Both the position numbers and the translations under genes were made by a program. The notes beneath the pieces were generated by a model. That model worked only from the letters and a program-made list of their open reading frames with translations, did no database searches and was not told where the DNA came from. Below, piece after piece: positions 8,002 through 14,332 of a stretch of 17,239 bases of DNA. The stretch is from DATLGB01 sp035540675. Lineage in GTDB: Bacteria > Actinomycetota > Thermoleophilia > Solirubrobacterales > Solirubrobacteraceae. Position 1 is the first letter of the stretch, and each line of letters begins with the position of its first letter. Location: positions 1 through 17,239 of the forward strand of contig DATLGB010000006.1 of NCBI GenBank assembly GCA_035540675.1. The letters run 5' to 3'.

Positions 8002-9101
8002 GCCTCGCGCGGGCGCCGCGCGCCGACCCACGCGCGCACGCGCGCCCAGCGCGGTCGCCACCACGAGCCCGTGCGGGCGAAGCGCGCCGGCGGCGGTGTG
8101 GTGGTGCGCACCTTCGCCACCCAGTCGTCGAGCGGCAGCTCGCCGGAGATCAGCCCGGCGAGGCCGGAGACGATCGGCGCTTCGACGCCGGCGCGGTCGA
8201 GCGCGCGCGCGAGCAGCGGCACGAGGTCGAGCGATTCCACCGCCTGGCCGATCCGGCCCGGGATCTCGTCCGCCGGCACGCCCTGCGCGAGCAGCTCGCC
8301 GGCGCGGCGGTTGCGGCTCTGCGGCGCCAGCGCCGTCCCGACGAGGTCGCCGGTGCCGGCGAGGCCGATGAGCGACTCCGGCCGCGCGCCCTGCAGCTCG
8401 GCGTAGCGCCAGACCTCGAGGAACACGTGCCCCGCCGCCGCGCCCGCCGCGTTGAGGCCCTGCGACTCGGTGGCCGCGGCCGCCAGCGCGGCGGCGTTCT
8501 TGGCCGCCCCGGCGAGCTCGACGCCGATCGGGTCGTTGGAGCGCTCGCAGACGATCCCGGCCCGCTGGAAGACGTCGGCGATGGTCAGCGCGAGGCGCTC
8601 GTCGGCCGCGGCGGCCACGAGCGCCGCACCCTCGGTGACCATCTCGCGCGCGTGGGCGGGACCGCCGATGCAGGCGACGCGGCTGGCGCCGAGGGTGCTC
8701 GCCAGCAGGACGCTCGGCGCAATGCCGTCCGGCGGCACCAGCCCCTTGGCCAGCGACACCACGCGGGCGCGCGGGCGCAGCCCCGCCCGCGGCAGCTCGG
8801 TGATCACCTCGTCGAGGCCGCGCGAGGGCACGCCGAGGAACACGAGGTCGGCGCGCGACAGGCCGGCGCCGACGTGCTCCACCCGCAGCTCGCGCGGCAG
8901 CTGGATCCCGGGCAGGTACACCCGGTTCTCGCGGTCCTCCTGCAGGCGGTCGGCCTGCTCCTCCGTCCGCGTCTGCAGCGTCGTCCGGAAGCCGCCGCGC
9001 GCGAGCAGGACGGCGACGGCCGTGCCGAACGAGCCGGCGCCGATGACGACGGCGCGGCGCGTGCTCGGCGCCGGGAGCGACAGGTGCGGCCGCGGGGGCA
9101 T
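7998..9101 (-). CDS. gpsA: NAD(P)H-dependent glycerol-3-phosphate dehydrogenase
   Basis: The 367-residue protein has the GpsA signature set: Rossmann loop GAGSFG (21-26), SLAKG with Lys119, GGPAHAREM (146-154), AAKNAAAL with the catalytic-type Lys201, GTGDLVGT (249-256) and SRNRRAGE (262-269). GpsA reduces dihydroxyacetone phosphate to sn-glycerol-3-phosphate for phospholipid synthesis, in the cytoplasm. Start ATG 9101 places the Rossmann fold 20 residues in, as usual; ATG 9143 and GTG 9197 are in frame but the extra residues do not look coding. The protein is about 30 residues longer than most GpsA because of an Arg/Trp/Pro-rich C-terminal tail (about 336-367). The usual EG(x)xT near the C-terminus reads AVESLD (287-292), a modest divergence. 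Its stop overlaps that of the convergent HAD gene. TAGGGC (9112-9107), 5 bases ahead of the start, may be a -10 box. Confidence 0.9.
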   Translation of the reverse strand: MPPRPHLSLPAPSTRRAVVIGAGSFGTAVAVLLARGGFRTTLQTRTEEQADRLQEDRENRVYLPGIQLPRELRVEHVGAGLSRADLVFLGVPSRGLDEVITELPRAGLRPRARVVSLAKGLVPPDGIAPSVLLASTLGASRVACIGGPAHAREMVTEGAALVAAAADERLALTIADVFQRAGIVCERSNDPIGVELAGAAKNAAALAAAATESQGLNAAGAAAGHVFLEVWRYAELQGARPESLIGLAGTGDLVGTALAPQSRNRRAGELLAQGVPADEIPGRIGQAVESLDLVPLLARALDRAGVEAPIVSGLAGLISGELPLDDWVAKVRTTTPPPARFARTGSWWRPRWARVRAWVGARRPREA

Positions 9102-9315
9102 GCGATGCCCTACCCCGCGGAGCCCCTGGGGTGACGAACCCATTGGCGTCCAGCGCACTTCAGTCGCGCCGGCGTTCGCCCGATATCCCTCTCGCACAGC
9201 GGGACGAACACCTCCCCCTCCCGGACCAAACAGCCGGACTCGAACCGCCCGTGCTCCCCGACGCTGTGGCGGGGCCGCCCTTCCCGAGCCGGGCGGCCCC
9301 GCCCAGTGTCACTTC
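9102..9315. other. 214-base intergenic region between glycerate kinase and gpsA
   Basis: Both flanking genes are on the minus strand. The end near the glycerate kinase stop holds a perfect 13-bp hairpin (listed separately), and the end near gpsA probably holds its promoter. Between about 9125 and 9265 I see no gene I recognise. A tRNA T-arm-like string (GGTTCGAGTCC, minus strand, about 9234-9244) is present but no tRNA can be folded around it. Confidence 0.5.
9268..9303 (-). terminator. Perfect 13-bp GC hairpin after glycerate kinase
   Basis: GGCGGGGCCGCCC (9268-9280) pairs perfectly with GGGCGGCCCCGCC (9291-9303) around a 10-base loop. It begins 12 bases after the glycerate kinase stop (9316). 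There is no T-run on either side, as is common for candidate terminators in very GC-rich actinobacteria. The most likely role is transcription termination on the minus strand. Confidence 0.65.
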
Positions 9316-10332
9316 TCACGCGCGACCCTCGCGCAGCCGGGTCCCGAGGTCGCACGCCGCGGCCTCGATCGCCTCCGGCGTCCCCGCCTCGAGCACGACC
9401 TGCAGGTCGATCATGCGGGCGCCGAACGCGTCGAGCGCGTTCGAGCCGACGATCGCGTGCAGCGGCACGCCGGCCTGCCGCGCGCGCGTGCCGATCTCGC
9501 CGGCCACCTTGCCCTGGAGCGTCTGCGCGTCGAGCCGCCCCTCGCCCACGATCACGCAGCGCGACGCGCGCATGCGGGCGTCGAAGCCGAGCGTCTCGAG
9601 CACGAACGGCGCCCCGGCCACCAGCGTCGCGCCCTGCGCCGCCCACAGCCCGCCCGCCAGCCCGCCGGCGGCGCCGGTCAGCGGCCGCCCCCGCGGGTCC
9701 CGCCCGCGCGCGGCGAACTCCTCGGCGAGCGCGTCGAGGCGGCGCGCGAGGCGCTCGACCGTCGCGGGGTCCGCCCCCTTCTGGGGCGCGAACTCGGCCG
9801 CCGCGCGCTCGAACGACGTGCGGACGTCGCACAGGACGACGATCTGCGCGCCGCCCAGGCCGCCGGCCGCCTCGATCGCCTCGATGGCGCCGGCGCCGCC
9901 GTCGGTGGTGGCCGACCCGCCCGCGGCGACGAGGACGACCCCCGCGCCCGCCTCGACCGCGGCGGCGATCAGCTCGCCGGTCCCGTGGCTCGACGCCGCC
10001 CACGCGTCCCGCTCGGCCTCGGCCACGAGCCCCAGCCCGCTGGCCGCGGCCGCCTCGACGAGCGCCGCCTCGCCGCCCTCGATCAGCCCGAAGCCGGCCA
10101 CGATCTCGCGCCCGAGCGGGTCCCGCACCCGCGCGCCGGCCGTCTCGCCGCCGAGCGCGGTCAGCAGGACCTCGAGCGTGCCCTCGCCGCCGTCGGCCAC
10201 CGGGCACAGGTCGGGCGGCATCAGGCCCGCGCGCTCGAGCCCGCGGCCGATGGCGCCGGCCACCTCGGCCGCGCGCAGCGTCCCCTTGAACGAGTCGGGC
10301 GCGACGAGGACGGGGCGCTCGGGCACGGCCAT
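9316..10332 (-). CDS. Glycerate kinase (GarK/GlxK-type, family 1)
   Basis: The 338-residue protein matches the classic glycerate kinase family: APDSFKGTL at 11-19, PVADGGEGT at 44-52, SSHGTGE at 114-120, GGSATTDGGAGA at 138-149, LCDVRT at 167-172, and GEGRLDAQTLQGKVAGE at 263-279. It phosphorylates D-glycerate with ATP to 2- or 3-phosphoglycerate in the cytoplasm; which position cannot be told from sequence. Length is a little below the usual 370-380. Start ATG 10332 puts the first motif at residue 11, as expected. CACAGT (10348-10343) ten bases upstream is a weak -10-like box. The gene lies on the same strand as gpsA but is separated from it by a strong hairpin. In this neighbourhood it could recycle glycerate released from glucosylglycerate, an inference from context. 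Confidence 0.92.
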   Translation of the reverse strand: MAVPERPVLVAPDSFKGTLRAAEVAGAIGRGLERAGLMPPDLCPVADGGEGTLEVLLTALGGETAGARVRDPLGREIVAGFGLIEGGEAALVEAAAASGLGLVAEAERDAWAASSHGTGELIAAAVEAGAGVVLVAAGGSATTDGGAGAIEAIEAAGGLGGAQIVVLCDVRTSFERAAAEFAPQKGADPATVERLARRLDALAEEFAARGRDPRGRPLTGAAGGLAGGLWAAQGATLVAGAPFVLETLGFDARMRASRCVIVGEGRLDAQTLQGKVAGEIGTRARQAGVPLHAIVGSNALDAFGARMIDLQVVLEAGTPEAIEAAACDLGTRLREGRA

Positions 10333-10427
10333 GCGGCGGCGAACTGTGCCACGTCGCGCCGCCGCGGGCCGCTCGGACCCCGACCGCGCACCTCAAGCCG
10401 CGCCACCGGCCCGCCGATCCCGAGCGG

Positions 10428-10964
10428 GTGGAGCCGGAGGCCGATCTCGCCGGGGCGAAGCGGGCCCTGCTCGTCTTCCGGCTGTTGTTCTACGCCTTGG
10501 CGCTCGGCCTGCTGGTCTGGGTCGCGATGGTCCGGGGGCAGGGCGAGGATGCCGCGAAGCCGCAGCCGTTCCGCCCGCCGGGGCCGATGCTCGTCGTCGA
10601 CGCCACCACCCGCACCGGGCTGCCGCTGCAGATCGTCCTCGACCGTCACGGCTTCCTGCGCAAGTGGACCGCCGACATCGACGGCCACTGCCGCGACGGC
10701 AGGCGGCGCACCGTCCGCTGGGCGGCGGGCTCGGCGGCCACCGCCGTGCAGCGCGGTCGCCGCACGCTCGCCTGGGAGGTGTCCACCGATCCGCACGCCC
10801 GCGGCGCCCCGGTGCGTCTCGACTACCGCCTCGTGGCGGAGACCACGCGCACGCGCTCCCGCGGGACCGTCCGCTTCGCGACCCTGTCGAAGCGGGTCGC
10901 GCGCGCGGCCGACTGCGCCGGTGCCGACGACTTCGACGTCGCGATCCCGCCCCGCGACCGCTGA
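10428..10964 (+). CDS. Small single-pass membrane protein of unknown function
   Basis: The 178-residue protein has a short cytoplasmic N-terminus, one transmembrane helix at about 13-34, a Pro-rich linker (44-53) and a predicted beta-rich domain outside the membrane with two cysteines (Cys88 and Cys163) that could form a disulfide. I recognise no family. GTG 10428 is the only plausible start: it places a charged segment just before the helix, and no start lies upstream in frame within the gap; the ribosome-binding site is weak (GAGCGG). The gene is divergent from glycerate kinase across 95 bases that must hold both promoters. Its codon and base usage match the neighbours, so it looks native. 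The stop TGA begins an inverted repeat shared with the convergent flavoenzyme gene. Confidence 0.7.
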   Translation: MEPEADLAGAKRALLVFRLLFYALALGLLVWVAMVRGQGEDAAKPQPFRPPGPMLVVDATTRTGLPLQIVLDRHGFLRKWTADIDGHCRDGRRRTVRWAAGSAATAVQRGRRTLAWEVSTDPHARGAPVRLDYRLVAETTRTRSRGTVRFATLSKRVARAADCAGADDFDVAIPPRDR

Positions 10965-11007
10965 ACGTCCGAAACACCCCCCTATAGCGTGGCGCGTGGG
11001 ACGTTCA
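10962..11007. repeat. Inverted repeat made from the ends of two convergent genes
   Basis: TGAACGTCC at 10962-10970 (beginning with the stop of the 178-residue gene) has its exact reverse complement at 10999-11007, which on the minus strand begins with the stop of the flavoenzyme gene. The 28-base spacer contains a C-run (10975-10982) and TATAG (10984-10988). It could act as a bidirectional terminator, although nine pairs around 28 bases is a modest hairpin. Confidence 0.5.
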
Positions 11008-12270
11008 GGGGGTGGCGAGCAGCTCCGGGCCCACGTCGGCCAGCGACCGGCAGCCGGCGAGGCCGAGCGTGAGGTCGAGCTCGGCGAGCACGTTGTCGAC
11101 CACCTCGCGCACGCCGGCGGCGCCGGCGATCGACAGGCCGTAGACGTAGGGCCGGCCGAGCAGGACCGCGGTCGCGCCCAGCGCGATCGCCTTGAACACG
11201 TCGGCCCCGCCGCGGATGCCGGAGTCGAGCAGGATCGGGATGCGGTTCTCGACGGCGGCGGCGATCGCCGGCAGCGCGTCGAGCGTCGCCGTCGCGCCGT
11301 CCACCTGCCGGCCGCCGTGGTTGGAGACGACGATGCCGTCCATGCCGGCCTCGATCGCGCGGCGGGCGTCGTCGGGGTGCAGGATCCCCTTGAGCAGGAT
11401 CGGCAGCGCCGTGCGCTCGCGCAGGAAGGCCAGGTTCTCCCACGTCAGCGACGGGCGCGAGTAGATCTGCGTGAAGCGCTGGACCGCGGCGCGCGCGTCG
11501 CCCGAGCGCAGCGCCTGCAGCGCCGGCCCGGGGTAGGCGCGGGCCATCTTGAGCAGCGTGGCGATCGCCTTCGGCGTCGGGCGCGGCTGCGGCGGGTCGG
11601 GCGACTCGCTCGGCGGCGGGTCGTGCAGCAGGCGGCGGAACACCGGGTCGCTCGTGTACTGGGCGATGCCCTTCCCCTCCAGGAACGGCAGGTAGGCGAG
11701 GTCGAGGTCGTGCGTGCGCCAGCCGAGCAGCGTCGTGTCGAGCGTGACGACGATCGCCTCGCAGCCGGCCGCCTCGGCGCGCCCGGCGAAGCTCGCGACG
11801 AGCTCGTCGGACGTGCTCCAGTAGAGCTGAAACCAGCGCGGCGAGTCACCCAGCTCGGCGGCCACCGCCTCCATCGGCCGCGACGCCTGGCTCGAGAGCA
11901 CCATCGGCACCCCGGCCTCGCGCGCAGCGCGCGCGACCGCGAGGTCGGCCTGCCGGTGGACCATCTCGAGCACCCCGATCGGGGCGAGCAGCAGCGGCGA
12001 GTCGAGGCGCCGTCCGAGCAGCTCGACCGAGAGGTCGCGCCGGGACGCGTCGCGCAGCATCCGCGGGACGATCCGGTGGCGGTCGAACGCGGCGCGGTTG
12101 GCGCGCATCGTCGCGCCCGAGCCGGCGCCGCCGGCGATGTAGGCGAACGCCTCGCGCGACATCGTCGGCCGTGCCGCCTCCTCGAGCCGGGTGCCGTCCG
12201 TGGGCACGCGCGGCCGGCGCCCGCCGACGCCGCCGATGTAGACGGCGGTCTGCCGCAGCTGGCCGCGCAC
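11005..12270 (-). CDS. FMN-dependent alpha-hydroxy acid oxidase, lactate 2-monooxygenase-like
   Basis: The 421-residue protein resembles Mycobacterium smegmatis lactate 2-monooxygenase along its length. It keeps YIAGGAG (44-50), RDLSVELLG (78-86), LAPIGV (95-100), FQLYW (147-151), LDTTLLGWRTHDL (177-189), LLKGILHPDDARRA (292-305), SNHGGRQ (316-322) and DSGIRGGADV (349-358). The family's catalytic residues are present: Tyr44, Tyr150, Lys294, His318 and Arg321. Gly99 in PIG matches the glycine that in the mycobacterial enzyme favours coupled lactate decarboxylation over release of pyruvate and peroxide; oxidases usually have Ala there. A Pro-rich insert (about 216-232) lengthens the variable active-site loop. 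The frame runs on upstream into EamA, but GTG 12270, 2 bases after the EamA stop, gives the right N-terminus, so the two genes are probably coupled. The true substrate could be another 2-hydroxy acid. Confidence 0.88.
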   Translation of the reverse strand: MRGQLRQTAVYIGGVGGRRPRVPTDGTRLEEAARPTMSREAFAYIAGGAGSGATMRANRAAFDRHRIVPRMLRDASRRDLSVELLGRRLDSPLLLAPIGVLEMVHRQADLAVARAAREAGVPMVLSSQASRPMEAVAAELGDSPRWFQLYWSTSDELVASFAGRAEAAGCEAIVVTLDTTLLGWRTHDLDLAYLPFLEGKGIAQYTSDPVFRRLLHDPPPSESPDPPQPRPTPKAIATLLKMARAYPGPALQALRSGDARAAVQRFTQIYSRPSLTWENLAFLRERTALPILLKGILHPDDARRAIEAGMDGIVVSNHGGRQVDGATATLDALPAIAAAVENRIPILLDSGIRGGADVFKAIALGATAVLLGRPYVYGLSIAGAAGVREVVDNVLAELDLTLGLAGCRSLADVGPELLATP

Positions 12271-12272
12271 CG

Positions 12273-13217
12273 TCAGTCGGCCGCCGGCACCGCGGCCGGG
12301 TTGGGAGCCGTCGGCGCCCGCCGCTGCGCGCGCCCCGTCGTCGCGTAGAGCATGCCCGCGAGGATGACGATCACGCCGGCGATCTGCAGCCCGCTCGGCG
12401 ACTCGCCGAGGATGGCCGCCGCGAGCGCCACCGACGCGACCGGCTGGATCAGCAGCAGCAGCGACGTCAGCGCCGCCGGCAGGCGCGGCAGCGACACCGA
12501 GATCAGCAGCCAGCCGACGACCTGGCTGGACAGCGCGAGCAGCGCCAGCCAGCCGTGGCCCGGCCAGCTCGGGACGAGGTCGCCGGCGCCGGCGGCGACG
12601 CCGACGACCGCGGAGACCACGGCGCCGGTGGCGGTGGCGTCGAACAGCGGGCCCGCCGGGCGGCGCTGGTCGCTGTTGGTGCGGCGCAGGACGAGGATGA
12701 AGCCCGAGTAGGCGAGCGTCGTCAGCAGGCAGAAGATCGTCCCCCGCTGCGGGTTCTCGCCGTAGGCGCCCGTCTCCAGGACGCCCGAGATCATGACCGC
12801 GCCGGAGAACACGATCGGCACGGCGGTGATGATGTGCCGGCCCGGACGTTCGCCGAGCACCGCCCACGCGACGAACGCCACCAGGACGACCTGGAGGTTG
12901 CCGAGGACCGTCGCCAGCCCGGCGCCGACGTCGGCGATCGCGTAGTGCCAGAAGATCAGGTCCGCCGCGAACAGCACGCCCGCCGCGAGGCCGAGCAGGC
13001 GCTCGCGGCGCGGCCGCGGCCCGTGGCGGCGGCGCTCCCAAGCCGCCAGCGCGCCGAGCAGCGGCAGCGCGTACGCGCACCGGTACACCGCCGCGGCCTC
13101 CGGGCTGACGTCCGCGAGCCGGACGAGGATCGCCGAGAAGGCGATGACGCAGGCGCCGCAGATCGCCGCCAGCACCGGGCGGCGTCCGAGCCAGTGGTCC
13201 GGGGGGCCGGCGCGCAC
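12273..13217 (-). CDS. EamA (DMT superfamily) transporter
   Basis: The 314-residue protein has the ten-helix, two-EamA-repeat pattern of drug/metabolite transporters, with first repeat at about 15-145 and second at about 160-290. Recognisable segments are SAILVRLADVSPEAAAVYRC near helix 1-2, NLQVVLVAFVAWAVLGERP at the end of repeat 1, and LLLIQPVASVALAAAILGESPSGLQIAGVIVILAGM at the end of repeat 2. It sits in the cytoplasmic membrane; such proteins export or exchange small molecules but the substrate cannot be read from sequence. GTG 13217 is preceded by TAGCCT (13230-13225) exactly 7 bases upstream, suggesting a leaderless transcript, and the start codon lies in the arm of a 14-bp inverted repeat. 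The next gene starts 2 bases after its stop, which suggests that it may carry the substrate or product of the lactate-oxidising enzyme. Confidence 0.88.
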   Translation of the reverse strand: MRAGPPDHWLGRRPVLAAICGACVIAFSAILVRLADVSPEAAAVYRCAYALPLLGALAAWERRRHGPRPRRERLLGLAAGVLFAADLIFWHYAIADVGAGLATVLGNLQVVLVAFVAWAVLGERPGRHIITAVPIVFSGAVMISGVLETGAYGENPQRGTIFCLLTTLAYSGFILVLRRTNSDQRRPAGPLFDATATGAVVSAVVGVAAGAGDLVPSWPGHGWLALLALSSQVVGWLLISVSLPRLPAALTSLLLLIQPVASVALAAAILGESPSGLQIAGVIVILAGMLYATTGRAQRRAPTAPNPAAVPAAD

Positions 13218-13245
13218 GCCCCGCAGGCTAGGCGGGGCGTGCGCG
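13211..13245. repeat. Perfect 14-bp inverted repeat over the EamA start codon
   Basis: CGCGCACGCCCCGC (13211-13224) is the exact reverse complement of 13232-13245, with a 7-base loop (13225-13231). The EamA GTG (13217-13215) is inside one arm and the -10-like TAGCCT occupies the loop. The element begins 14 bases after the stop of the upstream secreted-protein gene, so it may serve as that gene's terminator as well as, or instead of, an operator or start-blocking hairpin. Confidence 0.65.
13225..13230 (-). promoter_or_regulatory. Candidate -10 box of EamA gene (leaderless)
   Basis: TAGCCT on the minus strand fits the actinobacterial TANNNT pattern and lies exactly 7 bases before GTG 13217, so transcription would begin at the start codon itself. 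No clear -35 is seen. Confidence 0.45.
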
Positions 13246-13259
13246 TGAGCCGGCGTGCG

Positions 13260-14288
13260 TCAGCGGATGCGGAGCTTCGCCGCGGTGAAGCGGCGCGCGC
13301 CCTCGGAGTCCGTGCCGACGAGGTCGACCTGGTAGGTGCCCTTCTTGAGCTTGCGGCCCAGCTTGACCTTGATCGTCCCGGTGCCCCGGAGCCGGGCCAG
13401 CGTGCCCTTGCCGAGCACCTTCTTGCCCTTCTTGACCTGGGCGCCGAGCTGCGTGATCGTCTCGGAGCTGGACAGCTTGAGCTTGAGCGTCTTGCGCGCC
13501 TTGCTCGCCTTGACCTTCGTCGTGCGCAGCTTGACCGGCAGCGGCTCGCCGCCCGAGTTCAGCGGCTGCGTCCCGCTCCCCGGCTGCTCGGCGCCGGGCG
13601 CCGGCGCGACCGGGTCCGTCGCCGGGCACGGTGCGCCGACCGTGAAGGTTCCCTTCGTCGCCGCGACGTCGACCTCGTAGAGCAGGCCGCCCTTGATCGG
13701 CGTGGGCGACGCGCCCGGCAGGACCTGGCGCGCCTCGTACGCCGTGATCGTGGCCGTCTTGTGCGTCGTGCCGGCCTTGCCGGGGCCGTCGGTCGGATAG
13801 ACGATCTGGATCACGCCGTCCGGGCCCTCGAAGAACGCGCCCTGCGTGCTGCCGTCGCGCACGGACTGCACCGTGCCCGTCGGGAGGATCGTGAAGTGGC
13901 CGTACTCGTAGGAGACGACGCCGGTGAAGTCGGTGAGCGCCCGCAGCCACGAGTCGCCCTCGGCCTGGCCGTAGCTGATGTACCACGAGACCGCGGTCGC
14001 CCCGCCCGGGATGTCCGTCGACAGGTCCGCGATCTGCACGTTGAAGGTCGTGGCCTGGTCGGCCTTCGCGGCGTCGTACTTGTAGAACCCGCCGAGCAGG
14101 TCGAGGTTCTCGCGGCCGCCCTGCTGGGCACCCGGCGCGGCCGACGACTGGTCGCCCTTCTTGTCGGTGAAGGCGAGGCCGTAGCAGCTCGGGGAGGGCT
14201 TCGTCTCGTCGACGGCGCCGGCAGGGGGCGCCGCGACGGCCGCCGCGGCTGCGAGCGTCAGCGCGGCGAGAGGGGTCCGAACGTTCAT
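13260..14288 (-). CDS. Secreted protein of unknown function with Lys-rich C-terminal domain
   Basis: The 342-residue protein has a signal peptide (residues 1-25, cleavage likely after AGA). The mature part has three regions: a domain at about 28-220 bounded by two cysteines (Cys35 and Cys221), with many Tyr/Trp/Phe residues and a predicted beta-rich fold; a Pro/Gly-rich linker (about 222-250); and a very Lys-rich domain at about 252-342 with alternating strands and turns (KVKLGRKLKKGTYQVDLVGTD), resembling Ig-like C-terminal modules of actinobacterial surface proteins. I do not recognise the family. ATG 14288 has GAGG 4 bases upstream (14296-14293), and no -10 box lies as close as for the neighbours, so this mRNA seems to have a leader. 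It follows the ligase by 44 bases and precedes EamA by 42. The strong positive charge suggests binding to anionic wall polymers, which is speculation. Confidence 0.75.
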   Translation of the reverse strand: MNVRTPLAALTLAAAAAVAAPPAGAVDETKPSPSCYGLAFTDKKGDQSSAAPGAQQGGRENLDLLGGFYKYDAAKADQATTFNVQIADLSTDIPGGATAVSWYISYGQAEGDSWLRALTDFTGVVSYEYGHFTILPTGTVQSVRDGSTQGAFFEGPDGVIQIVYPTDGPGKAGTTHKTATITAYEARQVLPGASPTPIKGGLLYEVDVAATKGTFTVGAPCPATDPVAPAPGAEQPGSGTQPLNSGGEPLPVKLRTTKVKASKARKTLKLKLSSSETITQLGAQVKKGKKVLGKGTLARLRGTGTIKVKLGRKLKKGTYQVDLVGTDSEGARRFTAAKLRIR

Positions 14289-14332
14289 GCCGCCTCAAAC
14301 GCGCCCGGCGCGCCGAACTTGTGCCGAATGCG

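Noticed and set aside
9195..9260. tRNA gene on the minus strand suggested by GGTTCGAGTCC, which looks like a T-arm
   Set aside because: The T-stem has a mismatch, the following seven bases find no acceptor partner 60-80 bases upstream, and no anticodon arm can be built.
9110..10396. Alternative minus-strand frame across glycerate kinase and the intergenic region
   Set aside because: It is an Arg/Gly-rich shadow frame with no family motifs; the glycerate kinase frame is clear.
12271..13080. Upstream extension of the flavoenzyme reading frame through the EamA gene
   Set aside because: The extra residues are an out-of-frame reading of EamA, and the family N-terminus begins near GTG 12270.
14300..14312. 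Terminator after the ligase gene (CGCGC..GCGCG)
   Set aside because: Five base pairs with a three-base loop, expected often by chance at this GC content.
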